A stretch of 64,000 nucleotides of DNA from Nocardioides acrostichi (lineage in GTDB: Bacteria; Actinomycetota; Actinomycetes; Propionibacteriales; Nocardioidaceae): contig NZ_JADIVZ010000004.1 in assembly GCF_015319165.1 (NCBI RefSeq), positions 248,001 to 312,000 on the forward strand. Reading direction: 5' to 3'. The translations under genes and the position numbers were made by a program. The notes beneath the pieces are model-generated. The model searched no databases and was not told where the DNA came from. It saw only the letters and a program-made list of their open reading frames with translations. Shown in pieces: positions 8,440-16,185 of the stretch. Numbering within the stretch: position 1 is the first letter of the stretch; the number at the start of each line of letters is the position of its first letter.

Positions 8440-9083
8440 GCGGAGGCCTCCGGGGCGCTGGTCTGGGTGAGGTACTGGCCGGCCTCGACCGGCGGCGGCC
8501 ACACGGTCGAGGGCATCTCGGCGTAGCGGTAGTGGCCCGGCACCTCGAGGCCGGCCACCGACATCCGCTTGAGCAGCGTGTCGGGGGCCTTCTTGGCGCC
8601 GAGGATCTCCATGAAGGTGTGCGTGGTCGAGGGCATGTCGAACCAGTCGCGCTGCCAGGCGAACTTGAGCTGACCCTCGTCGGCGCCGGAGGTCTGACGC
8701 TCGATGCCGAACCACGAACCGCCGATGCCGAGGATCTCGTACTCCTCGCCGGTCTGGTCGTCGATGATGCCGGACTTCTGCTTCCAGAAGCCCACGACCA
8801 TGCCCTTGGCCTCGTCGATCACCGAGCACATGTAGTCGTAGTGCCAGCCGTCGAGGCCGTCCATCTCGATGCCGATGGCGTAGTCGCGGATCTGGTCGCG
8901 ACCGACGGCCATGAAGTGTTCGTCGGGGGCGTACATCCACCCGTAGGTGGCGTCCTCGGCGTAGTGCTCGGCCATGACGCGCCAGTCACCGGTGCGTTCG
9001 GCCTCGCGGTTGATCTCGAGCCAGGAGTCCCAGAACTCCTCGATCTCGGCCCGGCTCAGACCAGCATCCAATCCCACGGTCAC
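8436..9083 (-). CDS. SnoaL-like/NTF2-fold protein
   Basis: This 215-residue protein is predicted to have an NTF2-like cone fold. It begins with an amphipathic helix (EIEEFWDSWLEINREAE) and contains the YAEDATYGW segment usual in SnoaL-like proteins. GTG 9083 overlaps the ferredoxin stop (GTGA). GTG 9077 has a better spaced AGGAGG, so the start is uncertain by two codons. Family members bind or isomerise small hydrophobic or steroid-like molecules, and a related fold gene (Rv0760c) lies in the M. tuberculosis cyp51 cluster. No catalytic assignment is possible here. Confidence 0.68.
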   Translation of the reverse strand: MTVGLDAGLSRAEIEEFWDSWLEINREAERTGDWRVMAEHYAEDATYGWMYAPDEHFMAVGRDQIRDYAIGIEMDGLDGWHYDYMCSVIDEAKGMVVGFWKQKSGIIDDQTGEEYEILGIGGSWFGIERQTSGADEGQLKFAWQRDWFDMPSTTHTFMEILGAKKAPDTLLKRMSVAGLEVPGHYRYAEMPSTVWPPPVEAGQYLTQTSAPEASA

Positions 9084-9298
9084 TCCTCCTCGAGGTCCAG
9101 CGCCATCGCTGGGCAGTACTTCACGGCTTGCTTGACGGCGTCCTTCTCGGAGGCCGGGGGGTGCTCGTCGAGCACGACGACCACGTCGGCGTCCTCGTCG
9201 AAACCGAAGACGGCGGGCGCCTCGCCCTGGCAGAGCTGGTGGCCCTGGCAGACGTCGAGGTCGGCGGTGACTCGGTAGCCACCCGCACCGGCGCTCAC
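9080..9298 (-). CDS. small ferredoxin, partner of CYP51
   Basis: This 72-residue ferredoxin has cluster ligands C17, C23 and C62 in a CxxHxxC...CP arrangement. His20 replaces the second Cys of the usual motif. This variant is typical of actinobacterial P450-associated [3Fe-4S]/[4Fe-4S] ferredoxins. The GTG start overlaps the CYP51 stop (GTGA), matching the cyp51-ferredoxin pair Rv0764c-Rv0763c in M. tuberculosis. It should deliver electrons to the adjacent P450s. It is very acidic (ends DLEEE). No reductase gene lies nearby. Confidence 0.9.
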   Translation of the reverse strand: MSAGAGGYRVTADLDVCQGHQLCQGEAPAVFGFDEDADVVVVLDEHPPASEKDAVKQAVKYCPAMALDLEEE

Positions 9299-10659
9299 TT
9301 CTGCCGCCTCTTGTACCTGGCGCGGCAGGGGCGCTGGAGCTGGATGACCATCTTGGAGTAGTCGTCGCGATAGCTCTCGCTGGGCTGCGTGAGCTCGAAC
9401 TCGAAGTCGCGCAGCAGCACCGAGAAGATCGCCTTGATCTGCATCATCGCGAAGGCGTTGCCGACACAACGGTGCTTGCCGGCGCCGAACGGGATCCAGG
9501 TCCAGCGGTTCTGGAGATCCTCCTGGCGCTCGTCGAGGTAGCGGCCGGGGTCGAAGGACTCCGGGTCGGGGAAGTCCTCGGGCAGCCGATTCGACACCCG
9601 CGGCGAGGACGCCACGATGGTGCCCGGCGCGATGGCGTGGCCGGCGAGCTCGATCTGCTCCTGCACGACCCGCATGAGGATGATCAGCGGCGGGTGCAGC
9701 CGCAGCGTCTCCTTGATGACCGCCTCGAGCTTCGGGATCGAGCGCAGCGCCTGGAAGGAGATCTCCGAGCCATCGGCGTAGAGGTCGTCGAGCTCGGTGG
9801 TGACCTCGGCCATCACCTCGGGGTGCCGCATCAGCTCGATGAGGGTCCATGCCGAGGTGCCCGAGGAGGTGTGGTGCCCCGCGAACAGCATCGAGATGAA
9901 CATGCCGGTGATGATGTCGGCGTCGAAGTCGACCGAGATGAGCACGTCGAGCAGGTCGCGGTCCTCGCGGGCGACCTTGCCGCGGGCCTTGCGCTTGTCG
10001 ATGATCTCCTGCACCAGGGCGACCAGCTGCTCACGGGAGCGGTCGCGGATCTCGAAGGACTCCACGCCCTCCATGTAGGGGTCGACGTAGGCCAGCGCGT
10101 CGGTGCCGCGCTCGAGACCGTGGTAGGCCTCGGCGAACCGGCCGTCGATCTCCTCACGGAACGGTCGACCCACCAGGCAGGCGGCGGTGTTGTAGATGGT
10201 GAGCTCGGCGAAGAAGTCGAGCAGGTCGATCTCGCCCTCGTCGCCCCAGTCGGCGACCATGCGGTTGATCTCGGCCTCGATGGTGCTGGCGTGGCCACGC
10301 ATCTGGTCACCGCGCAGCGCTTGGGTCTTCAGCGCCTGCTGACGCTCCTCGGGCGAGGCGTCGAAGACGACGCCCTTGCCGAAGATCGGCGTCATGAAGG
10401 GGTAGGCCGCGGCCTGGTCGAGGGTGGCGTCGGGGGCCTTGAAGAACTGCTCGTTGACCTCGCCGCCGGTGACCATGACCACCTCCTTGTCGGCGATCCG
10501 GAACCGGCCGATCTCGCCGCACTCGGTGTAGACACGCTGGAACAGCGCCACCGGGTCCGTGCGCATCTCGGCGAGGTGGCCGTGGCCGTCCTCGTCGGGT
10601 ACCGCGACGGAGACCTCGGGGATGTCGGCCAGGGCCGACTCGGGCTGGGTGGCAGTCAT
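9295..10659 (-). CDS. cyp51: cytochrome P450 CYP51 (sterol 14-alpha-demethylase family)
   Basis: This 454-residue soluble P450 carries very strong CYP51 signatures: AYPFMTPIFGKGVVFDA, the I-helix FAGHHTSSG (about 259-267), the ExxR ETLR (317-320), MRV after RLHPPLIIL and the heme loop FGAGKHRCVG with Cys398. Much of it can be aligned by eye with M. tuberculosis CYP51B1. The ATG is 5 bases after the upstream SDR stop. CYP51 enzymes remove the 14-alpha methyl of sterols, but this bacterium shows no sterol synthesis genes here, so the native substrate may be an environmental sterol or another terpenoid. The adjacent ferredoxin supplies electrons. Confidence 0.93.
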   Translation of the reverse strand: MTATQPESALADIPEVSVAVPDEDGHGHLAEMRTDPVALFQRVYTECGEIGRFRIADKEVVMVTGGEVNEQFFKAPDATLDQAAAYPFMTPIFGKGVVFDASPEERQQALKTQALRGDQMRGHASTIEAEINRMVADWGDEGEIDLLDFFAELTIYNTAACLVGRPFREEIDGRFAEAYHGLERGTDALAYVDPYMEGVESFEIRDRSREQLVALVQEIIDKRKARGKVAREDRDLLDVLISVDFDADIITGMFISMLFAGHHTSSGTSAWTLIELMRHPEVMAEVTTELDDLYADGSEISFQALRSIPKLEAVIKETLRLHPPLIILMRVVQEQIELAGHAIAPGTIVASSPRVSNRLPEDFPDPESFDPGRYLDERQEDLQNRWTWIPFGAGKHRCVGNAFAMMQIKAIFSVLLRDFEFELTQPSESYRDDYSKMVIQLQRPCRARYKRRQK

Positions 10660-10664
10660 GGGTG

Positions 10665-11444
10665 TCAGTCCTCCACTGGGGCTTCGGGCGAGACCTCGAC
10701 GAGGTTCATGTGGACGCCGCGAGGCGCGTCGATGACCGCCTTGATGGCGTCGGCGTGCGGTTGCGGCGCAAGGAAGTGCTGGTGTCGGGCGTGACCGAAC
10801 TTGACCCACCCGTTGAGGACCATCGCGGTCTCCTCCGGATCCCAGTCCATGCCCATCTCGCTCCACGTCGGCCCGGGGCGCACGACCGAGACGCGCACGC
10901 CCGTGCCCTCCATCTCCATCTGCATGGCCGCGGCGAGACCCTCGAGCCCCCACTTGCCGGCGGCGTAGCCGCCCATGAAGGGGCGGGCCCGCACGGCGAC
11001 GTCGGAGGAGATGACGACCAGGTCGCCACGCCTGCGCTCGACCATGCCGGGGAGGAACGCCTTGGCCAGACGTTGTGTGCCCACGATGTTGACGTCGAGC
11101 TCACGCCGCAGCGTGGCGGTCTCCATCTCGTGGATCCGGCCCGGTGCGATGAGGGCAGCGCCGGAGACGACCGCCTCGATGTCGCCGAGATCTGCGATCG
11201 CCTTCGCCGCGAACTCCTCGACCGAGGCGTCGTCGGCGACATCGAGCGCATGGGCAGTGGCCTCTCCCCCGGCTTCTCGGATCGTGGAGACCAGCGCCTC
11301 CAGCTTCTCCACCCGCCGGGCGCCGACGGCCACCGGGTAGCCGCCCGCAGCCAGGGTCAGCGCCGTCGCCTCACCGATGCCCGAGGATGCTCCGGCGATG
11401 ACGACCGGACGACGATCGGGGCGGGCGTACTTCTCAGAGGGCAT
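10665..11444 (-). CDS. SDR family oxidoreductase between two P450 genes
   Basis: This 259-residue short-chain dehydrogenase has GASSGIGEATA cofactor binding, the SSDVAVRARPFMGGYAAGKWG catalytic region split as Ser...Tyr-x3-Lys (YAAGK) and VRPGPTWSEMG. ATG 11444 lies two bases after the upstream P450 stop. It corresponds in position to Rv0765c, the SDR between cyp51 and cyp123 in M. tuberculosis. It likely oxidises or reduces an alcohol/ketone made by one of the flanking P450s. The substrate is unknown. Confidence 0.86.
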   Translation of the reverse strand: MPSEKYARPDRRPVVIAGASSGIGEATALTLAAGGYPVAVGARRVEKLEALVSTIREAGGEATAHALDVADDASVEEFAAKAIADLGDIEAVVSGAALIAPGRIHEMETATLRRELDVNIVGTQRLAKAFLPGMVERRRGDLVVISSDVAVRARPFMGGYAAGKWGLEGLAAAMQMEMEGTGVRVSVVRPGPTWSEMGMDWDPEETAMVLNGWVKFGHARHQHFLAPQPHADAIKAVIDAPRGVHMNLVEVSPEAPVED

Positions 11445-11446
11445 GC

Positions 11447-12679
11447 TCAGCGCACCTTCGCGGTCATGGGCACGTGGGCGAACCCGCGCACGTTGGCGGA
11501 GTAGAAGCGGACCGAGGCGTGGTGGTCGACCTCGACGCGCGAGAAGCGGCGCACCAGCTCGCCGAGTGCGACGCGGGCCTCCAGGCGGGCGAGGTTGGCG
11601 CCGAGGCAGAAGTGCCGGCCGCCGCCGAAGCTCAGGATCTTGGCGTGCTCGTCGGGGTCGCGGTGCACGTCGTAGCGATCGGGCTCGGTGAACACCCGGT
11701 CGTCGTGGTTGGCCGCACCCAGCGCGAGCAGCAGCTGGGCGCCGGCCGGCGCCGTGACGCCATCGACCTCGAAGTCCTGCACCACGAGCCGAGCCAGGAA
11801 CTGGCTGGAGGTGTCGAAGCGCAGCGTCTCCTCGATCCACGGGTCGACGAGCGGTGTAGCGGGGTCGGCGAAGACCTCGTCGAGCTGCCGGGGGTGGCGC
11901 GTCAGGTGATAGACGGCGTTGCCGAGCAGCTTGGTGGTGGTCTCGTTGCCGGCGACCACCATGAGGAAGAGGAATCCGTTGATCTCGGAGTCCGTCATGC
12001 GCTTGCCTTCGTCCTCGGCCAGCAGCAGCGCGCTGGTGAGGTCGTCGGTCGGGTTCTTGCGCCGCTCCTCGATCATGCCCTTGTAGTAGTCGTAGAGCGC
12101 GAGGCTGGCCTCGATGCCGGCAGGCGGCACGTCGCGCAGGCCGTCCTCACGATGCACGAGCAGGTCGGCGAGGCGACGCACCTCGACACGGTCGGCCGCG
12201 GGCACGCCCATCATCTCGCTGATGATGTCCATCGGCAGCAGGCCGGCGAAGTCGCCGATCCAGTCGAACGACACCGACCCGTCCGCGTCTGCCCGGTCGC
12301 GCAGACCGGCGAGGTAGGCCTGCGAGATCTCTCGAATGCGGGGCTCGAGCTCGCGCACGCGGCGGGGGGTGAAGGCACGGGAGACCAGGCGGCGCAGACG
12401 GGTGGTCTCGGGCGGATCCATGGCCAGGAACGACATGGCGGTGTGCGCGTACTCGTTCCAGGCACTGGCGTCGATCGAGACGCCCATCTTGTTCGAGAAC
12501 GTGGCGTCGTCGCGTAGCGCGGCCGCGACGTCGGCGTGCCGGCTCAACACCCAGTAGTCGAACTCCTCGTTGTGGAACAGAGGCGCCTGGTCTCGCAGCC
12601 ACGCGTAGTGGCCGTAGGGCGCGTCTTGGATCTTGTGGTCGTAGATGTCGAAGGACGACTCGATGCTCGGCGCACTCAC
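11447..12679 (-). CDS. cytochrome P450, CYP123-like
   Basis: This 410-residue class I bacterial P450 has I-helix AGNETTT (243-249), ExxR EETLR (283-287) and heme loop FGGGRHFCLG (Cys358). The substrate-recognition region has MDPPETTRLRRLVSRAF. The GTG start overlaps the TetR stop (GTGA). By position (TetR, this P450, SDR, CYP51) it matches cyp123 (Rv0766c) of M. tuberculosis. Subfamily assignment rests on synteny rather than a full alignment. The substrate is unknown, though a steroid or terpenoid is plausible. The single downstream ferredoxin probably serves both P450s. Confidence 0.85.
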   Translation of the reverse strand: MSAPSIESSFDIYDHKIQDAPYGHYAWLRDQAPLFHNEEFDYWVLSRHADVAAALRDDATFSNKMGVSIDASAWNEYAHTAMSFLAMDPPETTRLRRLVSRAFTPRRVRELEPRIREISQAYLAGLRDRADADGSVSFDWIGDFAGLLPMDIISEMMGVPAADRVEVRRLADLLVHREDGLRDVPPAGIEASLALYDYYKGMIEERRKNPTDDLTSALLLAEDEGKRMTDSEINGFLFLMVVAGNETTTKLLGNAVYHLTRHPRQLDEVFADPATPLVDPWIEETLRFDTSSQFLARLVVQDFEVDGVTAPAGAQLLLALGAANHDDRVFTEPDRYDVHRDPDEHAKILSFGGGRHFCLGANLARLEARVALGELVRRFSRVEVDHHASVRFYSANVRGFAHVPMTAKVR

Positions 12680-13254
12680 GCGTGGCCCGCCACGATGGCC
12701 GCGACGACCGGGTCGAGCCGGTCGCCCATGTCGGTGTAGGTCATGACACCCATGCCCGCCTGGAGCAGGGCACCGGAGAAGGCGAGCACCAGGGCATCGA
12801 GGAGGGCCGGCGTCGCCGCGTCGCCCAGGGCGGCCTCGAAGCGGTGCACGAAGTCGGCGCCGATGCGCAGCCGGAGTCGCTCGACGTCGGGGTCGCTGCT
12901 CAGCAGCGCCGGGGTGACGGCGGCCGCCAGCTCCGGCACGGCGGCCAGCGCCGCACCCATCTGACGGGTGACGGCCTGCACCCTGGCGACCGGCGTGTCG
13001 CCCGAGACCACCTGGGGCACCTCGTGGTCGAGATAGCGCCAGAACAGTTCGGCGAAGAGGTGGTTCTTGGAGGCCACGTAGGTGTAGGCGGTGGCAGCGG
13101 ACACGCCGGCGCGCGTGGCGACGGAGCGAATGGTCAAGGCCTCGTAGCCCGTGGCCCGCAACTCGTCGGATCCCGCGAGGAGCAGCCGCCCCAGGGTTTC
13201 GGCGCGTCGCCCGTCGACCGCTTGACGAGCTGTGGTGGACATCTGACTGGACAC
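12676..13254 (-). CDS. TetR family transcriptional regulator heading the P450 operon
   Basis: This protein of 192 residues (GTG 13254) or 188 residues (ATG 13242) has a classic TetR HTH: LTIRSVATRAGVSAATAYTYV followed by SKNHLFAELF. The C-terminal domain is variable. It is the first gene of the leftward operon, so it is likely autoregulatory. The GTG start codon itself lies within a perfect palindrome (13249-13260) that is a good operator candidate, and this makes ATG 13242 a serious alternative start. It corresponds to the regulator next to cyp123 in mycobacteria (Rv0767c). The ligand is unknown. Confidence 0.85.
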   Translation of the reverse strand: MSSQMSTTARQAVDGRRAETLGRLLLAGSDELRATGYEALTIRSVATRAGVSAATAYTYVASKNHLFAELFWRYLDHEVPQVVSGDTPVARVQAVTRQMGAALAAVPELAAAVTPALLSSDPDVERLRLRIGADFVHRFEAALGDAATPALLDALVLAFSGALLQAGMGVMTYTDMGDRLDPVVAAIVAGHA

Positions 13255-13260
13255 GTGTCC
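13249..13260. promoter_or_regulatory. candidate TetR operator, perfect 12-bp palindrome
   Basis: GGACACGTGTCC is a perfect palindrome at the 5' end of the TetR gene. It sits between a rightward -35-like CTGACT (13243-13248) and -10-like TATGTC (13265-13270), and just downstream of the leftward promoter, so one bound dimer could control both directions. Related GACA-NN-TGTC sites occur at 14856-14865, 19561-19572 and 19581-19594. Confidence 0.55.
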
Positions 13261-13277
13261 AACTTATGTCGTCGCCA

Positions 13278-13306
13278 AGTATAACGCAAGCCGTGACCTA
13301 CGTCAC
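13278..13306 (-). promoter_or_regulatory. predicted promoter of the TetR-P450 operon
   Basis: On the minus strand, a -35-like GTGACG (13306-13301) and a -10 TATACT (13283-13278, five of six matches to TATAAT) are separated by 17 bases. Transcription would start near 13271, giving a leader of about 17-29 bases that contains the palindromic operator. Confidence 0.5.
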
Positions 13307-13307
13307 G
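13292..13307. promoter_or_regulatory. CRP/GlxR-like site
   Basis: CGTGACCTACGTCACG has the GTGA-N6-TCAC form of actinobacterial CRP/GlxR sites (consensus TGTGA-N6-TCACA). It overlaps the leftward -35 element of the TetR-P450 operon, so a bound regulator could block or modulate that promoter. A similar site lies at 32119-32134 upstream of dctA. Confidence 0.4.
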
Positions 13308-13353
13308 TCGCGTCGTTGTCACCCCGTACATCGTCTGCAAATTCGGAGTGCTC

Positions 13354-14835
13354 ATGCGTCGACCCGTGCGTCGTCTCACCCTCGGCCTCGCTGCCGCCAT
13401 CACCTCGGCCGCGCTCGCGGCCTGCGCATCCCAGATCTCGCCCGACACCGTGGCGGCGGCCAACGGCCGAGTCGGCGCCGGAGCAGTGGCCGGCGATTCC
13501 GGGTCCGGCACGTCGTCCGGCGACACGGGCGGCGCGGACGCCTCCACGGGCGAGGCGGATGGCACCTCGACCGCCGACGACGGGTCGAGCGGGTCATCGA
13601 CGACGAGCAGCTCGTCGGATTCCTCGGGCGACAAGGCGCCGGCCGCCTCGGGCGCGGGTGCCGCCGACGGCGGGGTCACCGCCGGCACGTGCGACGGCTT
13701 CAAGAACCAGACCGGCATCACCGACAAGACGATCACCCTCGGCAACGTCGCCGACATCTCCGGCCCGGTGCCCGGGCTGTTCCAGATCGCCCAGGACTCC
13801 GTCAAGGCATTCGTGGCCTACTACAACGCGACCAACCCCGACGGACTGTGCGGTCGCACGCTCGTGCTCAAGAGCTACGACAGCCGCGGCGACGCCAGTG
13901 GTGACCAGCAGGCCTACGCCAACGCGTGCGCCGACACCTTCGCCGTGGTCGGCTCGGTCTCCGCGCAAGACCAGGGCGGTGCCGCCACGGCCGACAAGTG
14001 CGGCATCCCCGACATCCGTGGTTTCACCGTCACCAGCGACCGACGAGACTGCGGCAGCTGCTTCTCGTCGTACGCCCTCGCGCCCAACCTGGTGCCCAGC
14101 TCGAACGCCGACTACTGGAAGAAGGCCAACCCCGAGGCGGCTCAGCACATCGGCATGTTCTACGTGAACGTGCCGGCCGCCAAGCAGAACGCCGAGAGCG
14201 CGGTCGCGGCCTACAAGAAGGCCGGCCTGGGCGTCGACGTCGTGCAAGGTATCGACACCGGCGAGTTCAACTACTCGGTCTACGCCCAGCAGATCAAGGA
14301 CAAGGGCGTCCAGTTCGTGCAGTACTACGGGCCTTACCAGTTCTCCATCCGGCTCCAGAAGGCCATGGAGCAGCAGGGCGTGAAGGTGCCGGTGTACTTC
14401 GAGGACGCCACCATCTACGACCAGCACTACGTCGACGAAGCCGGCAGCGCCGGCGAGGGCACCTACGTCTACACGACCACGGATCTGCTCGACAACACCA
14501 AGAACCCCGAGATGGCGCTCTACCGCGCCTGGCTCGAGCGGGTCTCCCCCGGCAGCGCACCCAACTTCTACGGCGTCTTCGCCTGGTCGGCGGCGCGACT
14601 GTTCGTGCAGGAGGCCACCAAGCTCGGAGGTGGACTCACGCGCCCGTCGCTGGTGTCGTCGGTGAGCAAGGTGCGCGACTGGACCGGCAACGGGATCCAC
14701 ACCAGTGCCGACGTCGGCGAGAAGATCACGCCCAAGTGCACCCGGATCATCCAGCTCAAGGGCGGTTCGTGGCGCCAGGTCTCCCCCGGCGACTACGTCT
14801 GCGGCTCCCTCATCGACTCCGGCGTGGGCGGCTGA
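13354..14835 (+). CDS. ABC transporter substrate-binding lipoprotein (branched-chain amino acid/Peripla_BP_6 type)
   Basis: This 493-residue lipoprotein starts at ATG 13354 with GGAG six bases upstream. The signal peptide ends in the lipobox LAAC with Cys24. Residues about 35-110 are a long Gly/Ser/Thr/Ala/Asp-rich linker, then a periplasmic-binding fold begins (TDKTITLGNVADISGPVPG) with several Cys, including DCGSCFSSYAL. It should bind a small molecule at the cell surface for an ABC importer, but no permease or ATPase gene is adjacent. Its promoter region contains the palindrome shared with the TetR operon, so it may import that pathway's substrate, which is inference. Confidence 0.82.
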   Translation: MRRPVRRLTLGLAAAITSAALAACASQISPDTVAAANGRVGAGAVAGDSGSGTSSGDTGGADASTGEADGTSTADDGSSGSSTTSSSSDSSGDKAPAASGAGAADGGVTAGTCDGFKNQTGITDKTITLGNVADISGPVPGLFQIAQDSVKAFVAYYNATNPDGLCGRTLVLKSYDSRGDASGDQQAYANACADTFAVVGSVSAQDQGGAATADKCGIPDIRGFTVTSDRRDCGSCFSSYALAPNLVPSSNADYWKKANPEAAQHIGMFYVNVPAAKQNAESAVAAYKKAGLGVDVVQGIDTGEFNYSVYAQQIKDKGVQFVQYYGPYQFSIRLQKAMEQQGVKVPVYFEDATIYDQHYVDEAGSAGEGTYVYTTTDLLDNTKNPEMALYRAWLERVSPGSAPNFYGVFAWSAARLFVQEATKLGGGLTRPSLVSSVSKVRDWTGNGIHTSADVGEKITPKCTRIIQLKGGSWRQVSPGDYVCGSLIDSGVGG

Positions 14836-14855
14836 ACCGACCGAGACTTCGACAA

Positions 14856-14865
14856 GACACCTGTC
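14856..14865. promoter_or_regulatory. candidate operator GACA-CC-TGTC
   Basis: GACACCTGTC lies between a -35-like TTCGAC (14848-14853) and a -10-like TATGTG (14870-14875) upstream of the gene at 14891. The flanking sequence TGTCCAGTTATGT closely matches TGTCCAACTTATGT at the TetR/lipoprotein intergenic region, so the two promoters seem to share architecture and probably a regulator. Confidence 0.45.
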
Positions 14866-14890
14866 CAGTTATGTGTCAGGCTGCGACCCT

Positions 14891-16162
14891 GTGACCACCA
14901 CCTCGCCCATCAGCCGCGCCCGGAGCAGCTACGCCGACCTCAGCCGCGACGAGCTGGCCAGGCTCGTGCCCGAGCTACTGCTGATCGGGCAGCTCATCGA
15001 CCGGGCCGGCATGCCCTGGGTCATCTCGGCCTTCGGCGCCGAGGCGATGACCCAGGTCGCGATCGAGGAGTGGGCCGGCGCCTCGCCGCACTACACCCGG
15101 CGCATGCAGCAGGCCCTGGGGTACTCGCCCGCCGTCGACGGCGAGGGCGACGTGGTCACGATCTTCAAGGGCCTCCAGCTCGACATCGGTGCTCCGCCGC
15201 AGTTCATGGACTTCCGCTATCGCGTCGACGACCCGCAGCACGGGGAGTTCTGGCTCGACCACTGTGGCGCCCTGCTCGACGTCGAGCCGATGGGTCCGGA
15301 CTACGTCAAGGCCATGTGCCACGACATCGAGGATCCGACCTTCGACGCCACCGCCGTGGCCACGAACCCGCGTGCCCAGGTGCGTCCGATCCACCGGCCG
15401 CCCCGCGTCCCTGCCGACCGCAGCCCGCACTGCGCGTGGACCGTGATCATCGACAGCGCGCACCCGCCGGTCTCGCCGCTGCCGCCGTACTACGTGATCG
15501 AGGCGACCAGGGCCGTCGGGGTCGTGCTCGACGACATCGACACCTGCGACGAGGGCGCGAGTGACTACGCCGGAGCGCTGCTCGACGACTTCGACTTCGC
15601 CGCCTACTCCCACTCGGCCCTCGTGCGGATGGCCGACGAGGTCGCACTCCAGATGCACCTGCTCAACCTCTCCTACGTCGCCGCGGTGCAGGCGCGCGCC
15701 GACACCCCCGAGGGGGCGACCGAGATCTGCCGCAAGCAGCTCGTCGCCCTCGCCTGGACGGCCTCGGAGCGGATCCGCGCGGCCCTCGAGATCCCCCGGG
15801 ATCTCGACGGAGCGCTGCGCGTGCTCTCCCTGCACCCGCTGCTGAACCCCGTTGCCTACGTCGGGGGCCAGGTAGACCGCGGCGCCCGCACGGTGCGCGT
15901 CGCTCACGGCGACGCCCACCACGACGGTAGCTGGGTCTCGCTCGTCGGCCCCGGCCGCACGACGGCGCTGGCGTCGGCCCTGCACGCCGTCGATCCGACG
16001 ATCGCGCTCGACGTGTCGGGCACCGAGGACGACTGGACGCTCACGGTGAGCGGCGGCGACCAGCCCGCGGAGCCGCCGCCTGAGGCCTCGGTGATGACGT
16101 TCACCCGGGGTTCGACCTTCGAGTTCGAGTCTCGTCGGTCACTTCCCATCTTCCCGGTCTGA
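14891..16162 (+). CDS. conserved actinobacterial protein of unknown function
   Basis: This 423-residue soluble protein has no signal peptide or membrane span. I chose GTG 14891 because coding-type sequence begins there and the frame upstream runs through the lipoprotein gene in another register. Features include an N-terminal RDELARLVPELLLIGQLIDRAG helix region, conserved-looking Trp/His/Cys patches (FWLDHCGALLDVEPMGPDYVKAMCHDIEDP) split around 15250-15340, CAWTVIIDSAHPP, and a C-terminal GRTTALASALHAVDP. I do not recognise the family. Its own operator-like site links it to the TetR-P450 regulon. Confidence 0.7.
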   Translation: MTTTSPISRARSSYADLSRDELARLVPELLLIGQLIDRAGMPWVISAFGAEAMTQVAIEEWAGASPHYTRRMQQALGYSPAVDGEGDVVTIFKGLQLDIGAPPQFMDFRYRVDDPQHGEFWLDHCGALLDVEPMGPDYVKAMCHDIEDPTFDATAVATNPRAQVRPIHRPPRVPADRSPHCAWTVIIDSAHPPVSPLPPYYVIEATRAVGVVLDDIDTCDEGASDYAGALLDDFDFAAYSHSALVRMADEVALQMHLLNLSYVAAVQARADTPEGATEICRKQLVALAWTASERIRAALEIPRDLDGALRVLSLHPLLNPVAYVGGQVDRGARTVRVAHGDAHHDGSWVSLVGPGRTTALASALHAVDPTIALDVSGTEDDWTLTVSGGDQPAEPPPEASVMTFTRGSTFEFESRRSLPIFPV

Positions 16163-16185
16163 TCCACGCCCTAGGATCACCGCTC

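Noticed and set aside
6868..8526. 552-codon plus-strand open frame antisense to the aldehyde dehydrogenase
   Set aside because: Shadow of the aldehyde dehydrogenase, whose catalytic motifs are all in the minus frame.
13354..14835. Complete ABC importer
   Set aside because: Only the binding lipoprotein is present; no permease or ATPase gene lies near.
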